64,000 nt of DNA from the NCBI GenBank assembly GCA_009869945.1, contig WIXG01000062.1, positions 186,001-250,000 of the forward strand, read 5' to 3'. This document shows, piece by piece, positions 52,816 to 64,000 of this stretch (its first letter is position 1; each line of letters begins with the position of its first letter). The notes under the pieces are model-generated. The model was not told the DNA's origin. It made no database searches and saw only the letters and a program-made list of their open reading frames with translations. Source of the stretch: Mesaphorura yosii. Lineage: Eukaryota; Arthropoda; Collembola; Poduromorpha; Tullbergiidae. The translations under genes and the position numbers were made by a program.

Positions 52816-52829
52816 CGAATTCGAATTCG
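52816..52829. repeat. 14-base perfect palindrome
   Basis: CGAATTCGAATTCG reads the same on both strands and is preceded by a TGCATGCATGC run. It is probably a chance alternation of ATTCGA units. Confidence 0.7.
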
Positions 52830-53610
52830 AACAATTGAGCTTATTCCAGAAAAGTTGAAGGTTTTCCTGCTTTTGTCCTCTCAAGTGCTGTGAAAGCTAT
52901 GCTTATGTCGTTTCACTTCACAGAATGAGGAGAATTCGAGTTCGAGAGTGGACACTTTTGTAAACGCAGGAAGAGGGAAATAAAAGCACCGACCCACTTC
53001 ACATCTGCAAACTGCCCAGCACTTCATACTGTGAAACCCGACTGACCATGCAATTGAGACGGCCACACCTTCTTCGCACTTTCCCAGACGATGCGTGAAA
53101 ACTTAATTAAGGCTTGCCTCATTGTGTAATACTCTTCCTGCAACCAGAAGCCGAATCATTGCGTAGTGCCACAGCAGATCATTTCAAGACCCAGGTTGGA
53201 TTTCCGTAATTATGTTAAATTGTGGCTGATTAGGTTAACAAAGCCAAGAGTCGAGCTGGCGAAGACATCTCATGACAAAGCCTCTGGGCCTCTGCTTGTC
53301 TGGTCACGACAGGACGAAAATTATCAGCGTAAGAATGGTCTGACATTAGATCGCATTTTAAGCTCTAAATCACCTCGGAGGTCAGTTCAATGTTCTGCCT
53401 GGCCCGAGCTTCAGTTTGGGTTCAGGTGTTATTGTTTTCTTTTCACAAGGGAAAAACAAATAGCACTTGGACTCCCGTGCTGCTTTTGTTCCTGAAGTCG
53501 AAGTGTGTAATTTGTAATCTTTGGGTCGAATCTTGCGGGTTGTGGTTTGTCGGCCGTCTCAATTACAAAAACAACCCTCAATCCGCAATTTCAGTGTTTG
53601 GCTCGATTGA

Positions 53611-53645
53611 CCACTGCCATTACCATCACCATTACTTCCATTACG
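53611..53645. repeat. CCATTA/CCATCA microsatellite
   Basis: Interrupted CCATTACCATCACCATTA-type units run for about 35 bases. It is a simple repeat. Confidence 0.65.
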
Positions 53646-55576
53646 TGTTGGTAGGTCGTTGTACGTAATGAATTGATATTGTTTCCTACAATTACACGTG
53701 GTGTGTGGCCTGCCTGCATTCGCTGGATGGGGCAGCGGTCAATCATCTTGTCTTACGTCGTTAAACCCAAGCACTTACGACTGTCATGCAGGCTTCGAAC
53801 GCTCTGGAATTTTGAACTCCAGAAATCTCTATCCTCACTGTTGTGATTTCATCATCGCCTTCTTCAACACGCCTCGTGTCTCATTCTCTGACTGACCTCT
53901 GAGCCGGCTCCGCGTGAGAATCAGATCTCGCATAATTTTCATTCATGATCTGTTACTTTGTCGCGTAATTTATGCATTGAATCATGGATAGGATCTACTC
54001 ACAGCACAACGTAATTATCCAGCACCAGCATAAGCCACAACACAGCCATGCCAGGCAAGTTCTTGTGCAACCTGTACCGCTTTTGAATCTTAATCATGTA
54101 TTTATAAACGCATTCATCATTCATGATGCACTGCACAGAGGTGATTATCAGTAATACATAGTAAGCTTATAGCTGCGAGTTGCTTCTTTGGTTGTGTCAT
54201 CCGTTGTTCACCGCTGGTGAATAGGAAGAATGATCTGGATCATCATCCTCGGAGTAGCAGGGCAGATTTCATTTTCTTTCAACGGCACACGCATGAATGA
54301 ACGAATAACATCGGACTTGAACGTGGACCAGCTATAAACAGACTACGCAATAATGAAACCTTTCTTTGTACTTGTTGTTTCGCACTGCCTGGTTGCATTG
54401 CCCGTCTTTTGAAATTCATCTGAATTGGATGACTCTTTCTTGCGCCTTTGCCTCGGCTTGGCTCAGTTATGACGAAATTAATGTCAACCAGAACGAAGAA
54501 TAAGGAGCAGACAAAAGATTCGAGTCGAGTGTGAATGGAAAAGACATAAATAAAATGGACATATGTGTAATAGATCTTGGACCACTTGCCTTATTCGCTT
54601 TCGGTTCAGTTTCAAAAGTCACTGGCAATGGCAGAGCAAAAAATAAAATTCAATTTGAATTTTAAAGAACGCTTTCAAAGGTGGTTCGGCTTTGGCTTTG
54701 GTTTGTTGTAGAAGGATGAAATTGAGCTGAATTCGCAATCTCGTTACAAAGATGACAAATCACACCGCTCGAGTTCGCGTTCGTGAGTGAGTTTGTGTCC
54801 CAGGCGTAAATTTGTCGGTTGGTACCTCGCTGTCACAACACGCGCGGATGACATGACTGACGGATGACTGGAGCGTGATTGTGATCTTGAATGAACGCAA
54901 AGCCTTTTCGTGTGGTGCGGTATTCTCGTTCGTCCGTCCCTCCGGCTTACGACTGATTAGGCACGTGGAGCTATAAAATCTGACCGTCACTGGCGTAAAC
55001 TTTGACAAAGTCGCCGGTTGCCTGTCGCCACGAGCAATTTATAATTCTTGTGGACTGTGAATCCTGCTCCCGTCTTAAAGTTCACAGGTCAGCCAGGGAT
55101 TAGAGGCACGGGCCACGGGCTGTAAGTCCAGTCACACACTCACACTTGTTTCAGATTAATTGATTGACGTACACTAGCCCTAATTTCAGGTGTGGTGCGT
55201 TAATTTCTGAGGTGTCAAACCCAGCACATAGCCTCGCACACACACAGCGAGCTCAGCAGGTCAAAGCCATTCAACATCTTCAGAATTCACGGTTGTATCA
55301 AAAGACTTTACATAAAGTTTGAGCTGGAGAGAGTCGGATTAGTACGCATGGAATCCAGTAAGCAAGGTTGTCATATGATGAATCATTCAATACTGATAGG
55401 GGAAACAGTTAATAGATTGATTTTGCTACATACCTTGAATAAAACACACGTATTGGCCTACAGTAAGATTAGTCAGTCGGCTAAATTCAAATCGCATCCT
55501 GTTTCAAAGTGGGTCAAGGATCTTTTCGCGTATTATAACATTATTATTAGTTGCGAAGCAGCTATATAAGTTTTGC

Positions 55577-55760
55577 CATGGTCCGGACATCCGTCAATCT
55601 GTGTCCGCGTTATCTCGGGAACGGTTAATCGGATTCGAATGAAAATTTTAGGGTATATTTTGGGGGCCAAAAGTAAGGTTGGAATTGTTTTTCATCTGGA
55701 TCCCTCGACTCCCGACGGCGCTATGGGGTAAAGTGTCATTGAAACAGTGGCGAGGGACGA
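55577..55760. mobile_element. Possible transposon-derived fragment
   Basis: The segment reads TTATCTCGGGAACGGTTAATCGGATTCGAATGAAAATTTT in two successive blocks at 55610-55649. It resembles a phrase common in insect transposon sequences (TAACTCGGGAACGG, then a CCGATTTTGATGAAATTT-like part). That recollection is general and unverified. The following bases to about 55760 are rich in CG and unlike the neighbourhood. No transposase or reverse transcriptase frame and no terminal repeats are seen. An open frame of 73 codons ends just before it (55348-55569) and has no recognised domain. Confidence 0.3.
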
Positions 55761-56260
55761 CAAAGATATCACAGAGGGGACGATTACATGAAGCTAAATA
55801 CATTGGGTGTTAAGCGACGGGTGGTGTTGAGACTGTCGCCAGTCGTTTCGTTCTTGCAGATTATAAAATGAAATACCATTAATAATGGCAGTGTATTGTG
55901 TCATGTGCGCGCAAGACGAACATGCATGCAATATACCCGCGTCACATACGCCTCCTGTCGCGGAAGTCACAGGTCGCATAAATAGTCCCAGTTCGCAAAC
56001 TTAAAGGCTTTACATTACAGATAGGTGGCGAGCATAGAGTTACGGTGCGTCATAGTTATTAGCATGGGACTGCATGCGTCAGGGGATGGGAGCGGAGTGG
56101 CAGGGTGCTGCTGTCAGTGTAGCGAGTCGTTTGTTTGCTCATTACAAAAGGAAAATACTCGCGACAGAGATGTTCATGAACATCTGAGCGTTGGTTACAC
56201 TTGAGGTGCGCGGAACACTTTAACTGGCTAAAACACAAGCTCAATGGAAAGAATAGAAAG

Positions 56261-59200
56261 AATTAAAATTAAATGAACGGCAACAATCAATTAATTTTTC
56301 TAATAGGCGGAGTAACTATTTTTACATCGGTTCTTAAAACGGTTTATTCACGACATGGCTCGCTTCGCCGTCTTCATCTTCGCTTCGTGATGAGATCATA
56401 AGGTGACTGGGACTTGCAGTTGGACTGGAATTGAAATTGATTCAGATTCTGTATCCTGTATTCAGTAGTAAGTCTTTTTCGTCTATCACATGCCATAACA
56501 TTTTTGCGCAATAAATCTTTTGGCCCGTTCTTTCGTTTCACCGACGATCCACCTTGTCGAGGGCCAAGCAGGCAGAAGAGAAAGGATCAACCGCATCAAC
56601 AACCCATTCAACGAAATTCCTGGCCCGGCTTTATCCTTTCTTTGCTTTAGCTTTGATCCAGGATCTGCACTGTTCAAATAGCTTCATGTCGAATCATCAT
56701 CACAGCACAGGTTAAGCCCAAGCCAATATTAAAAAATAAAAGAAGGAAGTTACAACTGGAAGGCAAGGCTTTTATAAAATTGAATTCGGAATTAAATCCT
56801 GAGCCCCGGCCAATTCCGCAACAGTAAAAGCAAAAGCAAGCGAAGAGCCCACTTTTGAACAACAACGCAACGGCTCATCCCAACAATGCATGCATTGTGC
56901 TGACTTACAATTTTTTATTGCCCATCGGGCCGGTACATCGGCACTGTCCTTCCTCAGCACAATCGAACGCAATATTTAAATGTCTACGTTATCAATTGTT
57001 ATAATAATGATGGGCCGTGCCGAAGCCGCGGCAGCAGTAAAAAAATGTGGAAACTGTACACGGAACACGGAAAACCGAACATGGATTTCACCTTTTCTGA
57101 AAGAGGCACTGCTCTCTTCCTTTGATCGAGGTAATCATAATAATTATAAATGTGTTCACATTACTCAAATCGTGGCACATGCTACACGGCTCGTTAAGCA
57201 CGCTTAATAGGAATGCGATTGGAATACCCGAATAGCAAGAAGATTCCTCTTCGTTTTATCAGCAAAAAATACGCCGGCAGCACCGCGTAGCACAAGGTTC
57301 GATGATTATAGGTTATGGGGCATTGATTGAATTAGCATAACAAGGCATCAGTCGAATATGGAATACGGAATATTCGTCGAACATTCGAAGTCGACACCGA
57401 CAATTAAAACCATCCTGATCCGAAGTGAGTATTGAATATTTTATTTGCTATTTGCATTATTCACCCTGCATTTATTGCGGTTCGGATTACAAAATATGAA
57501 TTTTATGGCGTGCATTATGATAATTATTATAAACTAGTCGTGTTTTTTTTGCATGTGATAGATGCTGCTATGAGTTGTCGGTTGCAAGTAACAAATTCAG
57601 ATTAATCTCTTCACCGGGCAAAGAGGGAAAGGTGAAAACTCCTGCTGCGAACTGAGCCAGTGAACAATGAACCCGAACGCATGGCATGCAGAGTGTGCGT
57701 ACGCAAATGTTTATTCCATCGATTCGATACTTCGATGGGTACGGATTATCTTCACCTGTCGATCCTACTGAGGAAATGCACAGCTCGAGTCCAGTCGGCC
57801 GTCGACTAGCCCGTGGACGGATTCTTTTTATGCATCATGGAATAAACAAACGAAATCGCAATAAAAATGCTCGCACGTCTGCTGAGGTCAAGAAACACGG
57901 AGCAGCGTGTTCGTCCGAAGTCCGAGCGGCCACCAGTCTGCACCAGTCGCGCAGCACGGGCCACGGGCGCCAAGATCCGATATATTATAATTAATGAATG
58001 AGTACTGACAGTTCGATGGACAGAAGCAGCTGTTTCCAACTGTGATTCGGTGCATTAGCGCCAGGGCCGAATACTGGATACTCATCCTTTTCTCCTGTCT
58101 GCCTCTCTGCTTCTGCTCGATTGCGATGCATTACATAAATCCTTTCTGTGAGAGCAGAAAGTGGAGTATGAATTATCAGATATTGGACCACGCAGCGCAG
58201 TTGCACATTTCATCAGCGTAATGAGTCGTCGGCGTCGGTGGTGCAGAATCGTGTAGAAAAAGATAACTCGTCACCGCTCTACTCTGCGCAGTAAACACAC
58301 TTTCATGTTTCATCTTTCGTGTTCTCCTTTGTTTTCAGTGATTTCATTTTTCATTGGTGCACCCTCCTGGCTGGCTCGCGTTTCTGGTTTATGGCCTGGC
58401 CTCGCGCCGTAGCCACAGCCGTAGTGGATGGACGTGGACAAAATGCACTTTAATCTAGAACAAATATGATGGTGGGGGAATGAAATGATACAAATAACAT
58501 GTCAAGACCACCAGTTAAGGTTCCTCAGAGAAAACTGCAGTGCTTTATCAAATCGATTGTGTTAATTCACCTTTGCTTTTGCTTTCTGCTCGGTAAACAA
58601 ATTGAGTGCGGCGGAATATGAACTGCTCACTTGTCAGCGATCACATCATCACGACGAGCAACGAACGTAACGGGTGAAGAGGTGAAGATGAGAGTCGTTG
58701 TGGTCGTGAGGAGTTGAGTTAATGCAGTTAATGGATGAATGATGTACGAGTTGTACAATGCGCAGTACAACAACGACGGCAACATGAACCTGAAACTGGA
58801 TCGATTTAGAATGAATTAAAATCATGTGCACATGTTTGATGCGGATTTAATGGACTTTCATATTTATTCTAACAGTAACGTAAACGTGAATGTTAACAGT
58901 AAGAATGTAGAGACCGAGCAGAGATGTAGTGCATATTTAAATGTGGTCAGTTAAGTAAATAATGGCCTTGATTCGTATTATCAATAAAATGCATGCTGTA
59001 TATGGTTGACTGTTTGAATGACGAGATTGAGAAATCTGGACAAAGGACAAGGACACGTTTCATTCATTCCAAACTGTTCATTTCACATTGGCTGTAAATA
59101 CTAAATAAGATTTGAGGCACGGCGAATTCATAATGAATGAAAAATCGAGCTGATTCGAAGTTGATTAGTGATGGCCAAAATGCATTAAAGCTGCAGTGGT

Positions 59201-60266
59201 CTGCATCCAGAAACGACTAAAACTCCAAAAGTATACACAACGTGTCAAAAAATTCAATTTTTAACATTTATGTGGATAAATTACAGCCTACAAAGAAATT
59301 ACCAACAAGAAACAGCCAGCAGCGGCAGCGGCAGCAGCAGCAGCGGAGATCGAGAGTGAAATGAACCAAGAAACCGAAACCTCTGCGATATGATGCATTC
59401 TGAGGTTTTCAGGTTCAAAATCGTTTCACGGCAACAATGCGCCCTTTTCTTCCATTCCAACTCTTTTCTTGAAGAAATTCGAATTCCTTTTTCACGGGCT
59501 TAATTTGTGTGAATAACGGGTGCGTATTGATTTTACATATCACAGTACAATACATTGTGCTTTGTACTATTACGTTGTTTGCGGTTTGATTTGGTTGAGT
59601 GAAAGCCAGCGATGCGGTGCTAACGAATTTTTTCACCGACTCCAGGGCCCGTCGGTAGCTTAAATTGGATTTTGCCGCTGAACTGCTGATTCTTCATGCC
59701 ATGCCGATTTGCTGATGATTAAAAAAGCTGCTACAAAGCCAGAGCCATAAGTATAGACGGACTGAGCAATATTTGCCTAAAGCATTTGCCCTCATTAATC
59801 CGTAACTTCCGAAACGCATTCCGCTGCTCAGGTGAGTTGCGTCTGGTTGACCCTGAACGCTTTAAATGTGCAACCGCGGCCAACTTTTGAAACTGAAACT
59901 TCCACCCTCGTAAATCAATTACACTCATGACTTCCAATTTTAGTCGGGCGACAAAGGACAAGGAGCAGGAGAGAAGAGTTATTGCGCAATTCGTTCAACC
60001 TTGATACGGACAAGATCAAAAGAGCACCCGATTTCATTCCTGCTTCACCTTTGTAAGTTGTGTCACATGCTCGCAAGTGACAACAATCACAATCACAATT
60101 GCTTTATTAATCATTCTCCTTTCAACGCCCCAACGCAGCAACAAGTTGTAAAAATCCATCCAGCTATCCGTCATGTTGTAGCACGGTTGCATCAATCAAA
60201 GCTGGACATCCCACTCCCTTTGTGCCTTATGTCCTGAGCTTCTAAATTTGTCGGTATCAGTCCCGA
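56261..60266. other. Gene-free stretch, no gene recognised
   Basis: Only unsupported short frames are present. A small inverted pair around 57355-57378 (CGAATAT and GAATATTCG) and a CAG/CGG run at 59317-59346 are the visible structures. Confidence 0.45.
59317..59346. repeat. CAG/CGG trinucleotide repeat
   Basis: Ten triplets of CAG and CGG follow one another. They lie outside any supported exon. Confidence 0.8.
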
Positions 60267-60343
60267 TTGTCGAAAGGCACATTATTCAATCTTCGTTTTT
60301 CTCTGATTTTCATGATTTTCAGCCCGAAAAAATGGGTACAGCC

Positions 60344-60948
60344 TGATTGTCGAAACACGATAAACCATGATAACCAAATTGCTGAAACGCGCAAGTCCCA
60401 CTAGTCATTTGCATTACTTTTGCATTTGTGTCCAACATCAGCCTCACAAGAATCAGTCTGTGTTCGGCCATGGGAGAGACAATCTCCATTGTTCCCTGTG
60501 CGCGTCTGTTGCAGATTTAACAAGGGCATTCCAGGAACTATGAATCGTGTAGAAGGCTGGCACAACAGATTTCAACAAAAACCTGTGTGAAAAAACGAAT
60601 GTGGAGATTCCTGTTCGAACTTCTTCGAGAGCAGAAGCGAACCGAAAATATGCTCGCTCGTATTCTCGAAAACAGATTTCCAAGCGCGCCACGAAAGGAA
60701 TATGTTTTGCTAATTTAAAAGCTAAAAAGCGTCTACTCTAATTTTCTATCAATGTCACAACTCAAATACGTTAAACTATCGCCAGACACATTTGAAAACC
60801 AATTTAGAATACTGCCTGCCTGAATTTTACTGCCTTCTTAACTTTTTGAACAATCTGTTCATAAATAAAAAATCGACAATTTGAGCAATCCTTCTTCTCC
60901 TGATTCGACCATATGACTAGTTTTTTCAGCAAATTCATTCGACAATCA
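60344..60948. repeat. Degenerate inverted-repeat pair
   Basis: TGATTGTCGAA, TTGCTGAAA and ACTAGTC occur in this order at 60344, 60379 and 60400. Their exact complements occur in reverse order at 60938, 60924 and 60915, with shorter gaps. A further GATTGTCGAAA lies at about 60269. This fits an old element with diverged inverted ends, but the matches are short and chance is not excluded. Confidence 0.35.
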
Positions 60949-60955
60949 ATTCTGG

Positions 60956-63900
60956 AATCAATTTGTCAACTCATCACATGCAGTTCCATTGTGCGCGGTT
61001 AAAAAACGATTCCTAATTTAGTAGCCTAAAATGAGTTCCGGCAATGGAACGAATTATTTTGTAAATTCGATAAATTGGTGTTGTGCTATTGACAAATAAC
61101 GAAATTGGGAGCACTGAATCAAAAGCGTCAAAAACATTCCACAAATTCTTCGTCAATTGCGCCGAATTTCAAGTTTCAGGTGCTGCGAAGGCCCTTTTCA
61201 GTATAGTGCCGAAAAGTAAACGGTTTAACATGGATTCGGAATGCGCCTCCCACACAGCGAAGCGAATTTTATTATTTTTATCCCCAAAATGCGAAAGGAA
61301 AACATTTATTTATGAGCAATTCGATTTCTTCACGCTCTTCACGGTCCAACTTTACCTTACTTTCAACGAGACGGAACCTGAATCTTGGGAAGCTGCGCTG
61401 CCCACCAAATAACTTAGCGTCAGCAGCAAACAGTGCACAATTTGGATTCGTAAGCAAAATAGCTGACAGGCAGGGTACTCTCAAATCTCAAGTCTGTCTA
61501 ACTTCACGAATGCCTCTTAGTTTTGGTATCAGCTTACAAAGATTTGATACCCTTTAAACTTTAAAATCATTTCAGGAGCTAAAACGTAATTCCAAGAAGA
61601 GAAATTTTAGACTCGGGCGAAATGAATCTCAAATATTATTACATTTTATTGTGAATTTTGATATTTTGTTTCTTTTCGATACAAAGCACAAAGCAGCTCC
61701 CAACAATAGCAATGCCCGCAATATAAACAGTAAACATGCAGTGTTCGGATTTCATTATTTTGTGGTTTTCAGTTTGGTGAATTCACAAAGCCGCTCGTCT
61801 GAATTCTGAATGCTGCTGCTGGTGACCGTAAATCAAAGGTGCAATGTGGCGCGGGTGCGTGCGTGCGCGAGGGTGGACTTTAGTTTCTCACTCGAGAGGT
61901 CAATTTAATTATTGTCATCGGTGCTCTGCCAGTCCGTTAAAGCAATGCGTATGCGTAATATAACGTAACAAAACCTGCGGCCACGACCCGTTGGCACACT
62001 TCTCGGGATGCTGCCTGGGTCTGGGTTTCAGTTCTGGCCCATTGTTAAGTATTTTGAAGTTTAAGCCGTGGAGCACCTGCCCGGTTCGTTCAAGTTGGAG
62101 CTCGGATTCGGGGATGGTGACATAATACGCGCCCTGCGCCAGTGTAAAATCTATGCACTACACTCCCTCAAGCTTGTTATGTGTCCTGCTTGCGTTATTG
62201 AAGATTATTTCAGCATTCAACGTAGAAGCAGGAGTGCTGCTTGGGTATTTGCAATCTCATCTTGCTCTGGTTTCATATTTACAATTCGATTTCAGCTGCC
62301 GCTGCTGCGCTTGCGCGTAATTACGAGTCAAGAGGCTTCCATCCCATACTTTGCCTTACCCTGTGCCTGCTTATTCGTCAGCCGTTAATGCTGAATGCTA
62401 AATTTCTATAGCCTTATTGCAGCTAAGCAAAAGAAATTTGACAAATGGTCTGACAAGATTTAAATTGGATACTCTATTTATCGTGCTGGTGTGATTCATG
62501 AATATTCTTGGACCAACCCTTTATCTCAGCTTATTAAGAAAACATTCAGCAAATCGACAAGTGGGCAACGGGCAAGTGCCCAGATTAATCTCCGATCCGC
62601 CTCGTTCCAGTTTCTAATCAGCCATTATCATACATTTGCAATGCAAATTAATTACGAGATTATAAACTGGAAATATGCAGAAGCCCAGACGGCCGTCTCT
62701 TCATTAATGAGTGCGATACTCTTCTTTTGCTTGGCAAATAAGTTCCTGGATTGAGGATTAATTGTAAATCTGTGAATCGACGTTTGACTGGAGGAATTAT
62801 GCACGTTAGTGACCACAATACAACCAAGTACGTGGCGAGCCACCACCACTGACTGCCACACAAGACGCTTTCTGTTTGCTTTGAGCTCACGCCACACTGC
62901 TCTGGACCTCAACGCTGCACTGCACACGCAGAGAAAGGGTTAAGCGATTGTGGTTTCGAGATCCCTCCCCCAACAGTCCATCTGTCAATCAACCAACCCA
63001 AACTGCAACTAACTCATTTACTCAATTTTCTGGTTGTTTATTACACGAAGATGCAAGCAATGCAATTGACTCAGATTGCCGACATGCGAGAAAAGGGTTG
63101 AACTACGTTGAATGATTTTGGAAATCCACACGAAACGGTTCTACTACTCATGTTTTGTTGTTTCGCATAAACGAATAAGTAACGAGTATACGCATAACGG
63201 TGAATTATAATTATGATATATTACAGTCAATTACGGCTTTCATATTCAATTCTTTATTGTTCTTTGGTTCTTCACGCTTGAACTTGGCTTGGATCGAAGC
63301 CCGGCAATCTCGAGGCTACATTGTTCCAGGAAGGATCAATTATACTTGAACTTGCGTTCAAGCGATTAGTCATACCTTGTCAAGGAATTTCGAGAAGGCA
63401 GCCGAATCGAGCCTGTGAAGGTTAGGAACAATGCATTGCAAACAGCAGCAACATGCGAAGAACAATTAAGCCAATTTCCAGCACCGTGCATTCGTGCTTA
63501 AGTTTCAAGAACTACCTACTGCCTTTTGAATGGAATGCATCTGCGCTGTGTTTCGTCGGGAGAATGTCCAACTGCACGCCACGCCATGTCATGAATGCCC
63601 CCATCATTCGATCAAGTATGCAAAAATATTTACTTTGGATTATGGCACGGCTACTTGAACACGTAATGAACTTGAAACAAGAATTCCCTAAATTGCTTTC
63701 GGCCAGCACAGCCAGTCAGCCAGCTCATCTACCCTCATCCAATTTTAGTTCTTCCTTCTTCGTATTTTCGGAATTCTCTTCAAAGAATTCTTAAACCTTT
63801 TCTTTTCAATCAAAATTGTTTTGGTTGTTCATTCCACTCGTCCGAGCAAGCGCGTCGTCTCAAATTGCATTCTCATATCATTTGATCTGCTGCCAACTCC

Positions 63901-64000
63901 CGTCGTCATTTTTCATCCCGAAAAATCATCGCGGCTTAAATCGATTAGTTTTACCTAATTTCTTATACCTGTCAAATTACGCTGCTGCGTTGCTGTTCGG
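60956..64000. other. Gene-free stretch to the window end
   Basis: Open frames up to 113 codons (63453-63794) have no domain or splice support. A short GTGC run lies at 61855-61869. No RNA gene or repeat of note is visible. Confidence 0.45.

Larger units (their letters stand above)
49201..55574. other. Gene-free stretch, no gene recognised
   Basis: Open frames are short and without domains. Local features are a 14-base palindrome CGAATTCGAATTCG (52816-52829), a direct repeat of CAAAGCACAG near 52067 and 52127, and CCATTA units at 53611-53645. Nothing else is supported. Confidence 0.45.

Overview
This is eukaryotic nuclear DNA, most likely from an arthropod. It is AT-leaning and gene-poor, with spliced genes, short GT-AG introns (about 75-90 bases in the two clear genes), a TATA-box plus Initiator promoter and AATAAA-type polyadenylation signals. 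There is no operon structure, CRISPR array or rRNA, and I recognise no tRNA. The arthropod suggestion rests mainly on the snail-family gene: its N-terminus is of the fly Snail/Escargot kind ([12 protein letters not shown]) and lacks the SNAG start that vertebrate Snail proteins carry. I cannot name the species.

Two genes are well supported. (1) 4176-5059, plus strand: three exons coding for 240 residues. It has an acidic middle and a basic C-terminus that loosely resembles an R3H nucleic-acid-binding domain. It has its own TATA/Initiator and poly(A) signal. I do not recognise the family. (2) 26352-28190, minus strand: a two-exon snail-family transcription repressor of 583 residues with five zinc fingers, a CtBP-motif-like PENLSTK, a His/Pro-rich linker and a Ser-rich stretch.

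A third, tentative gene lies at 33147-33963 on the plus strand. It would be a four-exon mini-gene of about 100 residues. The support is two GTAAGT donors, one very strong pyrimidine-tract acceptor and a reading frame that stays open across all the joins. It resembles nothing I know.

The rest is non-coding as far as I can see: about 21 kb downstream of snail, about 5 kb upstream, and some 30 kb beyond the mini-gene. Such deserts around developmental regulators usually hold enhancers, but I cannot point to individual ones. Within them are a 0.47-kb element with about 130-base inverted arms (12893-13366), a weaker inverted-repeat region (60344-60948), a pair of tandem GC hairpins (3488-3515), a segment with a motif reminiscent of insect transposon sequence (55577-55760) and several short simple repeats. 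No intact transposase, reverse transcriptase or integrase frame is present. The functional link between the genes is unknown; they appear to be independent transcription units.
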